A stretch of DNA of 64,000 nt from Gremmenia infestans (GCA_032629725.1 JAFEVB010000012.1:992001-1056000), one strand, 5' to 3'. Shown: positions 1 through 12,968, numbered from the stretch's first letter. The notes: generated by a model from the sequence alone, not told the origin. A program made the numbers and translations.

Positions 1-3000
1 CCGACTGCGTGAAGCTACGGCCTTCTGACAGCCTACTGTACATACCCTACCTTACCTAGCCATCTAGCCCTAGCCCTGACAGACTGTGACAGCCCAGGGA
101 GAGCTTGCGCGGGAAGATTGTGAAGTGAAGCTATTCGCGCGCACGACACCGCGTTCAGAGTTCGTGATAGTAACTTTTCTGTCCGCCATTGACGTGACAC
201 CGACGTCGCATTTACACACGAATACTACCGTTGCACGAAGAAAATCTCACGGCGCATACACGTGCTATTAGATTATTTCTGTCACCAGTATTCGGGTCCT
301 TTTCAAACGTGGGCGCATCCAGAAACCGAGTTTGCCTCCTCGAACCCCGAATTTCCACTATCTCGGCAGCAACGCGACAGACGCATCGCAGGCCAAATCT
401 CCACATCCACCTCGTGGGAATTGCACTGCAGACATTGCAAAGTACAGAATCTATCAGATTCGTACCAAAAAAGGTCAGACCTGATAATTTCCTGTTTCAC
501 TCCCTCCGCGCCTACGGAGTTCTGGAGAACCCCCTCTGAGTCATTCTCGACGCCTTGGAGTCTGATGGGGAACGCGTCTCAGCGCCATACTCCAGATCTA
601 CATGTTTAGCGACCGCGTGCTGAACGGCCAACTCTTCTGCACCACTTCAATCCGTGCAACGGCGCAACGTGGAGATCGACAAGCGCGCAGTCCTTGAGAG
701 ACAAATGCCTCCTATGCCCTTTGCGCTGCGCAGAGGCAACGATTGCATCGTCAGACTTCGATCCAATAACTCCTACTGCCTCGGTGCCGAGTCTTCCAGC
801 TGATATTCAATCTTGGGCGTACTGTGCTGACCTTTGTAATACACAGACAGACTCGAAAACCACTGTCTCCCGACGCCTGCCAACATCCTACACTACATAC
901 CCGCTCACGTTGTCCTGCAGCAGCTACCCTACGCAGAACCCGAAAACGCTTTCCTAAGCTCCACCCTCTGAAGCACTGACGAGGATATCGATCCGATCAT
1001 CTGGACTTGGGACTCGACAATCTGACGACAACCGGGTAGAAGGTTATCGAGAAATTACACATCCTGCACACAGAAAATATTCTGTGCAGCTACGGGAGAA
1101 GCAAGCGCACACAGCAGTCACTCTATCTGAGGGCGCGGCGCTATCACACGATCAACTCCAGATCTCTTCTCTTAAAAGGCAACACCTTGATCGTGCGCGC
1201 CACGGAGCCGTCCCGATCGAGTTACCTACGGAGAAGTTCTTCCGCAAAGACTTAGGACACGTAGAGATACAGACCGCCACAAGCGCGAGATCTCGAGAGT
1301 ACATAGTCTTCAGATTTTGTCGTACAGGAACCCATTCACAGATCCCTCCCGACACCCACCTCGACGCGCCGAGCTGTAAGGAGAACATCTTAGTTTACAC
1401 GGAGACCCAGAAACTAACAATTTGACAGGAAAAGTGCCAGCCGCAAAGGAGCCCCTCGTGCAAAATACATCGGATTGTTACTCCTCCATAACAAAGTCGC
1501 GATAAAAGCTACATCTACATTTACTTCCCCAAAGGTACGTTCTGGGCCTGGCTTTTTATTTATTATTCTAGCATCTCTACCCAAAAGTTCACTCTTGACC
1601 TGTCGTGCTGGCGCACCCCATCCTTGTTTCTTCCCGCTGGGCGGTTGGCCCACCCCGTGTAAGCGAAGCGGTATCCATGACCGAGGGCCGCTGCATGACC
1701 AGCCCAGCCCAAACCCCATGTCTTGTCGGCTGCACGCTCCATCATCTTCCTTAATAAATGTGCCGAAGTGTGGGTGTCTTGCCGTCTTGCCCTGGCCACT
1801 TGTTTATCAAGCATCCATGCCTGTATATTATCTCCCCAAGCCCAGAGACCCCAACACACTTTACCTTGTCTTTTCACTGACAACGGTCTTCTTTGAAGCC
1901 CCCGTCAAACTGTTGCAGCCGCGTCCATCTTTGTCTTTGCGTCATTGAGCTCTGAGCAGCAAGCAGTACGCTGCAGTCAAAGTCATTGAGTCTTTTTGTA
2001 TGCAACTTCCCTTCGCGCACGCATGCACTAGCCTGGTACATCTGCAAGATTCTGCCTATCATTTACATATCCCCGCTACATGAACACGAAACTGACACGA
2101 GGACCATAGGCTTTGAATCATCTTTGCGAATCGCTATCTTCCGCTTGGGACTTTAGAAGAGGAAAAAGTAAGTTCACGCAGCCGTTATTTCTAGCATGTC
2201 ATGTCAATTTGGTTCCCAAGGTCCAGCGACCTGGTCACGGGAGAACGTGGACTTCCTCCACAAGGCGCACGCGACGGCCCACATCGCTGTTCAATTCTGT
2301 GCCACAACCTTGTACTCTGTACCTTTGCACACCCTACCCTCCATTATCGATCAGCATCGAAGCGCGTCATTCTTTGTATCTTTTGTGTTTGTCGGACCGT
2401 CCCATTTCTGTACCACTCCAGCATCTGCCAGTACCCCCGACCGTTGGAACACACTACCATGTCTTTATTTACCCCACAAACCCCAGTTGATTTTCCCCTT
2501 GATACTCGAATTTCTTTTCGGGTCGGACACTTCCAGTCGCGAAGTGGCGCAGGTTGAGCTTCCGTCAGGAGGTTATTTGTAAGAAAGAACCTGATGTGTA
2601 TCTTTTGCATTTATCGCATTGCAGTAAAATCTTGCACTGCCGTCTTATTAACATATGCTAACTCGGAACTGAAGCAGATACGCCGTCGCAAGACTGTACA
2701 ATTACACGGCAGACGTTTCACATCGCATCCGAAAGTCGCCTCATCGAAGGAAGGAAGCATTGTTGAAGACGATTTACTAGCAAAGTAAGTTGAGGCGGCA
2801 GCTTCCCCTCCCCCTCCCTGTAATTTGATATGGGGCGCACGGACGTTGCAAGGCAAGGCAAGCCATAGCACGCCATGCCCTGCTTCTGCACTGCTTCTTG
2901 AGGCGACCATTGAAAATATAGTTTGCAACGGCGCCGACGTACATACACTTGTAGCTGCCGGATGATTAATGGCTGTGGCTAATGTGTCAATTCTCAACAG

Positions 3001-4128
3001 GGCTGCGTGCGCATCTACCGAGATGGCTCATCGACAGAGTGGAGGAGGAGGATACAAGGAGGAACCAGGTGTTGCCGTGGCGGGCGATCACGTAAGTACA
3101 CACACAGCACAGCTCTTTCCACCAGTCCAGTCCAGTTCTGTAACCATTTTATCGAATTTCTGTTATCGCGTTTGTGTTCCTTATGCATATGCATATGGGC
3201 TACACAGTCAAGATTGATTCCTTTTCCTACCTGAGAATCGGGCCAGAACTCGCAAGCCGCTCTGTTTTGGCCCAGGGATGCATCCTTCTGGGTGTGGCTT
3301 GGATGTTTTCCAGTTCTAGAAAATTCACGGGTGAGGGCCGGTGGGATTAGTGGGGATCCGCGGAGGTGGACTCGAGATCCCAGCCCAGCCATTACAGTAC
3401 CTTAGCTTAGCCATGCATGCATGGTACGGTGCGGTGGCTACGGCTCAAAGTTGACGGACTCGTTTCACAATGGACTGGGCTGCATGCATGAGACAAGGGT
3501 TTACCTTGCTGCCCAATACAGCTAGTCGCTCCTCGGTGGTCTTGGTCGTTTTATTCTATCCAATCTTTTTATTTTGAGTTTAGTGCCTTCTTTGGTGTGG
3601 CTTTATGTCAAGCTTTGGCCTGAGGTCCTGTCGATGCCGCTCACTGAGTACCTTATGTCGCGCACACCTACCTGCAGGGCAAATTGGGCGATTCGTTTGC
3701 GCGACGATCGTGACAATTGTTACTGAATTGGGGGGTTTTGCGACGGGGAGCACAGTGGAGACGAGATGCAGTGCACTCTTCATCTCGAGGCAACCATCAA
3801 GTCGGCATCCTATTTCAGATGAAAAGTCAATTATTTACCTACCTATACGCGAGGCGGTCGGTATGGTATTTGCTTGCCTGCCTGCTTAGTAAACTGTATG
3901 TTTCTCGTGTGGCAGAACAGTGGAGTGGGGTGGGTGGCTTGCTTTGCCAAGAAACCACGCCGCGCGGGTTCGCAACAGGCAAGCCTACCAGCCCAGCGCC
4001 AGCCTGCAATTTCACCCGCTGCTAGTCCACGCGTCATCTTTCTGTTTTTTAAACTGTTACCCGCGGATTCCCTGTCGAGGCTGTCGAGGTTTCCCAGTGT
4101 TGTCCTTTCCTCATCCGCACCATCGTCC

Positions 4129-4150
4129 CACCGTCCCACCGTCCCACCTC
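4129..4150. repeat. Short tandem repeat, CGTCCCAC x3
   Basis: Three consecutive copies of CGTCCCAC-like units lie in the promoter-proximal part of the upstream region. It is a simple local duplication with no function visible. Confidence 0.7.
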
Positions 4151-4467
4151 CAGAATTCAGGTGTCCGAGTACTAGTGCCCTAGTGTAGCTCTAGTGCCCC
4201 TTCAAGCTCAAGCCTAGTCCCAATATAGCAAGCGCTGCTTGTTCCCTGTCCCTGTCCTGGCACCATGTCCGAGGCTACTGCCCGTTCAGCGTCCGGGCCT
4301 GCTTATTGTCCTTCCATCTCATTGGTCAGCACACGCCTGCATCGCCTGCACCTCGACCCCCCCCTTCCCCCCTGCCGTCCACTTCACCGCATTGCGATAT
4401 ATACCTTGTCACGTTTCTTCCATGCGCTGTCGTCGTCCCACTGCCACTGCGTAACTTCAATCTTATC

Positions 4468-4494
4468 ATTACTGTACTGTACTGTACTGTACAT
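4468..4494. repeat. Microsatellite (TACTG)n
   Basis: About five tandem TACTG pentamers (ATTACTG followed by TACTG units, ending TACAT) lie in the pyrimidine-rich leader of the downstream regulator gene. Likely length-polymorphic between strains. Confidence 0.75.
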
Positions 4495-5219
4495 ACTGTA
4501 TTCACTCTCCCATCTCCCATATCCCATATCAATACCCCCTGCCCCTTCTTGCCTCCTCTCCTTCCAGACCCTTACTCAGACTGCACATCTTCGACTCTCC
4601 CCTGCCTAGTCGCGGTCTTCATCATCACCGTACAAACAAACGTCCGTTCGTCTCATCCCGTTCCTCTTCTGTACATTTATCCTCGCTCTGATCATTTTTC
4701 CGTCTACCCGTTTTCGTTGATATTCTCCTATATTGCAGAAGATCTCTCCAATTCCAAGCCTCTAATACCCTCGTCACAACTCCACTTCAATCATAAGTTT
4801 ATTGTGGTGAGGGGAGGGGAGGAAACATATTTCGGACATTACCTCGCCGCTTATAACCAATTCCTTGTCGTCTAAACCTTTTTTTATAGGATCGCAGGCA
4901 TTAGCAGTACAAGGGCTTTGTTATACCGAGATACTGAGGTACACCCTCGCCCGTTTCTTTCCTATCTCAGCTCTCTCCACATCCAGCAACACTCATTCTT
5001 TCTCCATTCTTTCGAGGCGCTACTTTCCAAAAGAGAGATCCGACTCAAGGAAGCGCCTCCTGCAGTAGCACCCTCGTCGCAGGGATTGCCAGCACCCTTT
5101 CATACGTCCTAAGTGTCAAAACAAACATCGCGACGCGACTTGCTTCTCTCAATGGTTATTACATTTTACGGCTGCATTTACTACCAAGCTTGAGAAAGAT
5201 TGCTAATATTTGGCCTCCT

Positions 5220-7929
5220 ATGCAGCACCATCCCCACCACGCCCAGCAGGGTCCTCCACCGCATCACCTCCAGCAGGCTCGACCCTCGAGCATTGTACAT
5301 CAACATCACCAGCAGCAAGCCCCCCCGCCTCAACCACATCACTCGAATCCATACCAGGCTCCCAATCACGGTCTGCCTCAATACCCCCAAAGTGCGCCCG
5401 GCCCAGGAGGACAACCTTCGCACGAGCTGCCATACTACGCGACACAAGCAGCTCCGAGTCCATATAGCACGCCAAGCGCGTCGGGAACATACTCATCTGC
5501 AGGTAAGGAGTCTTCACATGGGAACGCGCTTTATATTGGAATTCAGCAGCTAACCAAATAAGCAGATACCCCCGACATCATGGCGGCAACACAAATGTCG
5601 CGTCCATACCCCCCGATATCCTATCACACCCCACAATCGAACTCTCCTGCGTCGGTTGCTTCTCCATCCGCACACGACCAGCGCCACATGTATGCTGCGC
5701 CAGGTTCGCAATTACAACAGAATCCGCAGATGTATTACGCGGGTCCGCAGCAACAACAGTACCCTCCGCCCATGGCACCGCAGACTGGACCATCTCCTTA
5801 CGCGCCGCATCCACAACAACAGCAGCATCACCAATCGATGACTTCGCAACCAAACCTTCTCATGTCACAAACTCCGGGCCAACACCAGATGCAGCAGCAT
5901 CCGCAACACCATCCACAGCAACAAGGGATAACGGGCAGCCCGAGACCAAAGATGGAGCCGCATGTGCCACAAATGACGCGACCAGCAGCGCCTCTAGGGC
6001 CCCCGCAACAGCATCAAGCAAATGGAGCGCAAATGCAACAAAATAATGTTCCAGGCGGCGTTGGTGTAAATCCAAATGCTGCGCCGGGCCCGATTCCAGC
6101 GACAACTCCTTTGGTTGTCCGGCAAGATAACAATGGCGTTCAATGGATCGCTTTCGAATATTCACGGGACCGCGTAAAGATGGAATACACCATTAGATGT
6201 GACGTGGAATCAGTCAATGTTGACACCTTAAGTCCTGAGTTTAAAACGGAGAACTGCGTTTATCCACGCGCTTGTTGCAGCAAGGATCAGTACCGAGGAA
6301 ACCGCCTAGTGTACGAAACGGAGTGTAACACTGTCGGATGGGCTCTGGCCGAGTTAAATCCATGTCTGCGTGGAAAGAGAGGATTAATCCAGAGAGCAGT
6401 CGACTCTTGGAGAAACAGCAACCAAGACGCGCGATTGCGGAGTAGACGGGTGCGCAGAATGGCGAAAATCAACAACCGCAAGGCTGTTCAGGCGGCTACC
6501 CATACTCCTCATATGGCTGGCTCTACTGGTCCGCCAGGGATGCCACCTTCCGGAAACATGGGTCCAGGTAGTGCGGGTAACATGGGCAAACCTAGCTTGA
6601 GTGGGATGGGTGGTGGTCAGCTTCACCACCACCACCAGAACCACCCTGATGGAAGTACTCAAGGAGAGGATGTCGGTATGTTTCACCAGATGTGATAAAA
6701 CTGTGATTATATTATTATTGTGTCATGATACCTTTCTTGCGAATATACCTGTTGAACGGGAAAGACTTTGGGATCGGAATTATTTGTCTGGGTCTAAACA
6801 TTTTGGCTTCTTTGTATAATACATCATTGCAAGTGGTTGCTTCTTGCTTGCCCTGAGCGTCACCCACCTTATGCCCTGCCCCTCATCATGTATTTGCATT
6901 CCTGTATAGCTTCCCCCGTCATTTCCGATTCCTGCGTATCACTCACTACTTCGCTTACCGGCTAAAGTGAGATGCTAATTTGATCCCGCGCGCACCTAGA
7001 TGACGATGAATATATGGACGAAAGCCATCACCACCATCACCAAGCACCGAATGGATCGCCGCCAGGACCAAACAGCGATGTTCGTCAAGCTCACGTCTTT
7101 TCCGGCTACCCAGGCTCCTATCCTCCTGATCCATCCGTAGGCGGTGCTTCCATGGCTCCTTCAATTCACGGCCAACACCAACCTACGCCACATGCTTCCC
7201 ACAGCACTCCCATCGCCGCATCGCGATCGCATGCGAAATCCCCCCTCGACGAAGACGAACGAAATGTCCTCTTCGGCGATATTCCCGAGGCGAAAAAGCG
7301 CAAGTTCATTCTAGTCGATGATCCAAGCAAGGGCAACAGAGTCCGAGTGAGAGTTACACTGGACACAGTCGACATCAAGGAAATCCCCGACTCGTTCCGA
7401 AAGAAGAACTCTGTTTTCCCTCGTAGCTGGTTCCCGCTTGAGATGCAGAGTCCGCCACCGAGCGCCAGAGGAAGCCGATTCTTCGAGTCCGACGATTTTG
7501 ATGGCGGTGATGAGGTTGAGCCGAGTGGAAGCACAAGGGGTGGTAGACGGGAGAAGGGTCGCATGGCGGTCAATGTGCCGCTCACGGATGGTGGCGAGGG
7601 CGAAGTTGAGGTCCCGAAGATGCGGAATAGTGTTCGGTCCAAGGAGGTAAAGCTGAATGATCTGGGATATCGCTTGACCTGGCATCAGAGCAGAGTCTTT
7701 GCGGATAAGACTGTGTTCTTGCAAAAGGCTTGTAAGTCCTATCAATCCCCCCCTCGCTGAAAAACCACAACACTAATACCGAACAGTGGATGCCTACCGC
7801 GCCAAAGTCCTTGATTCGATGCAAGGCGCTGGCAAAGATATCGCTGCTGCACCACATTTCGAAACGAGAGTCGGGAAGCGGAGATGGAATGAGAGATCCA
7901 AGAGAGGGAAGCGGGAGGGTTCTACTTGA
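5220..7929 (+). CDS. Gln/His/Pro-rich probable regulator with two DUF8032-like blocks
   Basis: Four exons fit by frame and splice consensus: 5220-5502, 5566-6675, 7000-7731 and 7787-7929, giving about 755 residues. The ATG at 5220 is the first in frame. A CCTATGCAG acceptor overlaps it, so an upstream leader exon with another start remains possible. The first ~280 residues are low-complexity Gln, His and Pro. A conserved block follows (VQWIAFEYSRDR ... RGKRGLIQRAVDSW), then an Arg-rich stretch, an acidic and His-rich linker, and a second related block (VRVRVTLDTVDIKEIPDSF ... KTVFLQKALDAYRAK) before a basic C-terminus. I recall the conserved block as fungal DUF8032. The composition (polyQ plus basic tails) suggests a nuclear regulator. 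No DNA-binding fold is recognised, so the function is inferred. Intron 2 is unusually long at 324 nt. Confidence 0.82.
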
Positions 7930-9646
7930 GCTTCGACCACCACAACCTAATTATGCCTTCACTTACGATCGACCCTCCAAACTTTTCAGCGCGCGAGCTT
8001 GTTATCATACATTTTCGATTCAATTCTTGATGATGATATGATTGGGGTGGCTCTTTTTGTTATACTCTTTGGTTTTGTTTTTGATATGATATAATTGGTG
8101 GGGAAGTGGGGGTAAAGGAAGGGGTCGAGGAGAGGGAGGCAAAAGGAAGGAGAGTTTCAAATGACTTGCTTGGCTAGGCTTTTGTTCTTGGTGGAATGGA
8201 AAGAAAGAACGGACGGACGTACATAGTGTATTTTTGCATGATATGGGAAGGGTGTTAGTACATAGATGGATTGGGGATGGGCGGATGAAATAATATGGGA
8301 TATGAAAAATGAGTCTTTGTAAGGATTGTGACGTTTGTGATCAGGACGTATGTCTGTCTGTCTGCCTGCTTGGAGTTGTATAGAGCCTCTAGTGAGGCAG
8401 GCATGTATGTTACTTGAGGAAGTGGGGCGTTGGGAATCAGTTGCGCAATATTTCACAATGTCATGTTCCATTGAGAGCTGTGAATGCTGCTATTGAAAGG
8501 ACTTCGGCGGAGTAAGGAATGGTCCACTTCTCGAAATACGTGTCGGTTCTGGTATGAAATAGCAAGAAGGAGCTCTTGCTACGTAGATGAATCAATTACA
8601 CAGGCCTTGGTGCAAAGCCAGCCAGTGGATCAGAATCTATATAGCATCGCTGCAGCTGCACGGCGATGATTTCCAGCTTCTAATTGCAAGATGAGAATGA
8701 ACTTTCTACCGATGTACTTTGTTTGTAATTTATTTATTATGCGGGAACTCGTTTCCTAGCAAGGAAAGGCAAGGCAAAGAATGAATGAAAAGGAGTCTGT
8801 CTGGTTGCTATTGAATTGCAAGACTGAAAACTGCCTGCTGTCAAGTCGAAAGCTGCTGTTGTTGACTTTAGCTTCAGACTGTCGAAACCTGCGCGGCCTG
8901 GTCTTCAAGGTGGATAGATAGCAGAGAAGCTGGTACTTGGAATTGGATACCGGGTTCTAGAGAGCTGGGCGGGTTTTTAAGCCGTCGCTTTCATTTTGTG
9001 ATAGATATGTGATTAGACTCCCTCTACTTGGCAGATGAAGTTGGAGCTGAGACTTCTTGTCTAGAGGGACGTTTACATACTGAAGTCTGTATACGTCTGG
9101 GATATATGGGATTTACGAAAGCTCTGAATGGGAACCGGGTTTTTTCTATTACACAAGATGGCATCTAGAACTATCTTCTTCATTTTCCCGCGGGTTTCCT
9201 TGATGTCCGTTGGAAGATGTTTATTATGAATCTTTTTTGTTGTGCTATTAAGGCTAAGACTATGTAATATTTGATTACGAGTGCTCATTATTTATCATCA
9301 GAATTGTTTGGCTATACACTACTCATTTTAATAGCAAGAAGTACCCACACGCCTTTTCTTTGCTCGTATACCTCTATACACTTTTCACAAATAATCATAA
9401 CCAACAACTTTTCAACTTACTTTATTAATCTCCAGGAAAACGATGTTTTTCCGGTGAAGCTATTCAACGGCGTGATGGTATCTTAGGCAGTCCTCAGATC
9501 TACTTTTCATAGGGGTTCTCGAAATTCGACGTTTTATTTACACTTTTCTACTACTAGACCAGAATGTATCATCCATTGAGCTAAGTGGGAAGCTTTAAAA
9601 CTCATATTCCGATCCCCAAGAGACAGGAGAGCCTTGTTAATAACAC
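7930..9646. other. Intergenic region
   Basis: This holds the 3' region of the regulator gene and AT-rich spacer. Poly-purine stretches (8090-8160), short TGTC repeats near 8350 and AAGGCAAGGCAA near 8763 are visible. Frames are short and unconvincing. No RNA gene was seen. Confidence 0.6.
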
Positions 9647-10273
9647 TTGAACTTCGCAGTGGCGCTTTTCCGAGTCAATAAGCAGATATCCACCGAAAGC
9701 TGCGAGTACTTTCGCTCGAGCAATGCTTTCATTTCTATTGAGACGGCCTGGAGCCCCAGAATTCCGAAAGAGTGTCTGGAGGTATGCAGTCCCTTTAATG
9801 ATTATAAAGAATGGGGACTAGAAGAAAGCTGGAAGCTATGCGCTCACAATCGAATTAACTCAAAAAGAATACTAGGACATCGGGGGCTCCCATCGTTTGA
9901 TCTTTGCAACCACGACAATCAGACAGCTTCCGAGCTTGTTACGTCTGCTTGATGCATTTACTGTCAAGAAGACGTTTTTTACTGCTATAACTTCAGAATC
10001 CGGACCATGCAAGATCTGCCACTGGACGCTTTCGTTGGGGGCTTTCAATCTTACGAAGGATTTCGGAAGCTACCCAAGTATTGCCAAGGCCTCTATGGCT
10101 CATCCTGGCGAACATTCAGAGTGACTGGACATTCTCGTCAATTTATTTCTGCTCATACGCGGCAATGCTCCGATTTGAAAAAGCGCTTTGAGGAAGCCAG
10201 GAGAGTGAAAAAGAAGGGAACCCCTTTCGCAACGCAGGAAGATGTTTGGAGGCTCGTTTATGATACGCAATAG
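9647..10273 (+). pseudogene. Frame-broken remnant of a fungal F-box/2EXR-type protein gene
   Basis: Protein-like sequence runs through three successive frames. 9647-~9860 reads LFRVNKQISTESCEYFRSSN, a motif typical of the large fungal family whose members open with an F-box or 2EXR segment. ~9870-10000 reads TIRQLPSLLRLLDAFTVKK. 10007-10273 reads PLDAFVGGFQSYEGFRKLP and ends with a basic region. No splice sites join the segments cleanly, so two frameshifts are the simplest reading. The N-terminal domain expected upstream is absent. The remnant sits 120 bp from a RIP-degraded transposon block, where leakage mutation and decay are common. It could instead be a multi-intron gene that I failed to splice. 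Confidence 0.5.
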
Positions 10274-10386
10274 CCGCAGTTTTATCGGCAACTCACTTTT
10301 GGAGCAAATATGTACCGCGCCAGATCACGTACTACGGTGCTGCTGACTTTGCCGGGGTCGATACTGCCCGGAACGAGATCGGATTT

Positions 10387-10391
10387 GTTTA
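10387..10391. repeat. Candidate target-site duplication, left copy (GTTTA)
   Basis: GTTTA lies directly outside the left terminal inverted repeat. Its partner GTTCA lies directly outside the right one at 17051-17055. They differ by one C-to-T change, as RIP would cause. Confidence 0.55.
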
Positions 10392-10495
10392 AACGGTTAT
10401 TTACTAATTCCATATTATTTCAAAGTTAAATTACTTAATCTATATTATTTAATGCATATATTACTTAATCTATACTATTTCCCTTAAATTTTAAT
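10392..10495 (+). repeat. Left terminal inverted repeat of outer element
   Basis: The sequence begins AACGGTTATTTACTAATTC and matches the reverse complement of ~16945-17050 over about 100 bp, with transition differences and one short internal duplication of the TACTTGATTTATACTATTTC type. Confidence 0.8.
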
Positions 10496-10773
10496 TACTT
10501 GATTTATACTATTTCTATAGATCTATACTATTTTATTTTTATAGTATTTTACTTTCTAAAATGCAATTACTATTAGTATTATAGTATTAATATATAATTA
10601 ATTCTCTACTATATAGTATAGACTTAATTCTAGGTATTTTAGTTAATAATACTTAGTATTTAGATAGTATTATAGATATAAAGAGGTAATACCTCTTTAC
10701 TAACTAAGCTATACTAAATTATATAACTAGAAAAGTTAAGATATATAATATAGTTTATAATATAGTTTATAAT

Positions 10774-10992
10774 TATTAGAAACCTAATATGATATAAAAA
10801 GGAGATTATATAACTAGTTATATAACCTGTATTTTAAGTAAAAGTTATATAACTACTAAGGCTTAGTATAGCGCTAAGAAGTAAAACTATATAAAGAGGC
10901 TTCTACCTTTCTTACTTAGCTCTCTAGATATTATAATACTATTAATTCTAGTATCCACTTTACTCTATTTATTAGTTTCTTATATAATAATA
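10774..10992 (+). repeat. LTR A (5' LTR of element 1), 219 bp
   Basis: It starts TATTAGAAACC and shares the GGCTTAGTATAGCGCTAAGA core with LTRs B, C and D. It has the same length as D. Its central palindrome is mutated to TATATAACTAGTTATATA. Confidence 0.85.
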
Positions 10993-11014
10993 TCTCTACC
11001 TTTTAGAAAAGTAG

Positions 11015-11486
11015 TATTACGAATATAATATATAATTAAAAGACCTTAGACTTAATATCTAGCTTACTAAGCATAAAAGAACCTCTAGGAGAAAAAAGGT
11101 TTCTTTATAGTAGCTAATATAATAACTATATATATAGGTTAGCTAGTTATATAATATATTATAAAATAAAAATAGATTATTTAAATTATAATAATCTATA
11201 TAATCTAGGATTAGTAGAATTATAATAATCTATATAATCTAAGATATAAAGATTTTATATAAGACTAGATTATTATCTATTAGATAAGAGCTTTATACTT
11301 AACTTAAATAGTATTTTCTAATATATACTTATTACTTTATACTTTATAATAAGCTATACTTCTAAGTATAGCAACTAGTAATCTATTAATAGATACTAAT
11401 ATTAACCTAATAATAACCTAGGTTTAAGAATCTAACTTAAGTTATAAAACTTATCTTAGTACTATATAAGCTAAGCGATTATTATA
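11015..11486 (+). repeat. Second-family solo LTR, copy Y1, 472 bp
   Basis: It starts TATTACGAATATAATATATA and ends TTATA, the RIP form of TG...CA. It is flanked by AGTAG and AGCAG, a 5-bp target duplication with one C-to-T change. Element 2 has the unoccupied site (AGTAGGCTG in its own orientation) at about 16470, so Y1 is an insertion into element 1. Confidence 0.82.
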
Positions 11487-11491
11487 AGCAG

Positions 11492-12499
11492 GCCGTTATA
11501 GATATAAAGTAAAAGCAGATACAAATTAGATCTAGTAGAGGATTTTTTACTTTAGATAAAAGACCTTTTTTCTACTATAAAAATAATAAATATATAAAGC
11601 TAATAGAGCTAGTAGAGAGAGAAAAAAAGTAAAAGACTAGATAAGAGAAAGAAAAAAAAGACTATCTTTTTTATATCTTAGCAGATATAGACTTTCTAGC
11701 TACCTACTAATCTAGATATAGCTAGATAAAGCAGATAAAGTTTAATCTTTTTATAAAGGTCTAAAGAGTAGTATAAAGGCGATTTAGATAAAAAATAGAT
11801 ATAGTATAAAAGAAAGCTACTACTACTATTATAGAAGCTACTACTACTATCTAATTTAGATATATATTATAGAAAAATGCTTATAGAAGCTAAGCTATTT
11901 ATAAGAAAGGTAGTAAGAATCTTTTACTAAAATAATAGATAGTTTTTTTATATAGATTAGAATAAGATTATCTACTATCTTCTATTTTTTATAAAAAGAC
12001 CTATATAGCTATAAAATATAGATAAAAAAAAAGCCTCTTTTACTTAGAATAACTTTATAGCTTAGATAAAAGATATAATTAAGAATTTTATATTATAGCG
12101 ATTTAATATAGTAAAAAAGTATAAAGCTTACTAGTAGAGATATAGATCTATATTTAGTAGAGTAGAAAAAAAAATAGTATTCTTATATAAAAGTATAAAC
12201 GATTTTATAAATAAGCTAGCCTCTTTAGAATAAAAGCTAGGATATAACTAAGATAGTAATACTAGAAAAGCAAATACCCTCTTTTTAAAGCTATTTTATA
12301 AATTATAGTATAAGCTTCTATAGTAGGTAGACTTCTTTATAACTTACGCTACTATATTATATATAGCCTAATATATAAAATAAGCGCTAAGGCAAAATAA
12401 GTATATCTACGCCTCTAGTTTATATCTATCTAGGCGCTAATAAGCCTTTAAATCCCCTAAGCCTAAAATAAAGCAAGAAAGAAAAAAAAGCTAAAAGAG
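11492..12499 (+). mobile_element. Gag-like internal segment of element 1
   Basis: About 1 kb matches 15440-16480 in inverted orientation. Through the mutations one frame still suggests a basic, Arg/Lys-ending retro-gag-like protein (words such as SLYLSRR and FKSPKPK near 12410-12470). Stops are frequent and no intact frame survives. Confidence 0.5.
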
Positions 12500-12968
12500 T
12501 ATAACGATCGCCTAGCTTATATAGTACTAAAGTAAGTTTTATAACTTAAGTAGATCCCTAGACCTAGGTTATTATTAGGTTAATATTAGTATCTATTAAT
12601 AAATTACTAGTTACTATACTTAGAAGTATAGCTTATTATAAAGTATAAAGTAATAAGTATATATTAGAAAATACTATTTAAGTTAAGTATAAAGCTCTTA
12701 TCTAATAGATAATAATCTAGTCTTATATAAAATCTTTATATCTTAGATTATATAGATTATTATAATTCTACTAATTCTAGATTATATAGATTATTATAAT
12801 CTAAATAATCTATCTTTATCTTATAATATATTATATAACTAGCTAATCTATATATATAGTTATTATATTAGCTACTATAAAGAAACCTTTTTTTTTAAGG
12901 GTTCTCCTATACCTAGCGAGCTAGATATTAAGTCTAAGGTCTTTTAGTTATATATTATATTTATAATA
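12500..12968 (-). repeat. Second-family LTR, copy Y2, inverted, about 469 bp
   Basis: This is the reverse complement of Y1 and Y3 from TATAACGATCGCC to TTATAATA. It is followed directly by TTTAT, the complement of the ATAAA found right of Y3. With Y3 it flanks an inverted 202-bp segment. Confidence 0.82.

Larger units (their letters stand above)
1..5219. other. Long non-coding upstream region
   Basis: I see no supported gene here. Short open frames in all six frames have no family-like composition and no conserved motif. The last 1 kb is pyrimidine-rich (runs of CT, TCC and CCC around 4300-4700), as expected of a fungal promoter and 5' leader. Candidate leader introns are visible, for example a GTGAGG donor at 4806 with an ATAG acceptor near 4892. 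The region may belong wholly to the regulator gene that starts at 5220, since developmental regulators in these fungi often have very long upstream regions; that is inference. It holds a (TACTG)n run and a triplicated CGTCCCAC, listed separately. Confidence 0.5.

Noticed and set aside
5190..5219. Ten-codon upstream extension of the regulator starting at TTG
   Set aside because: It begins with a non-ATG codon. The ATG at 5220 is the first usable start in frame.
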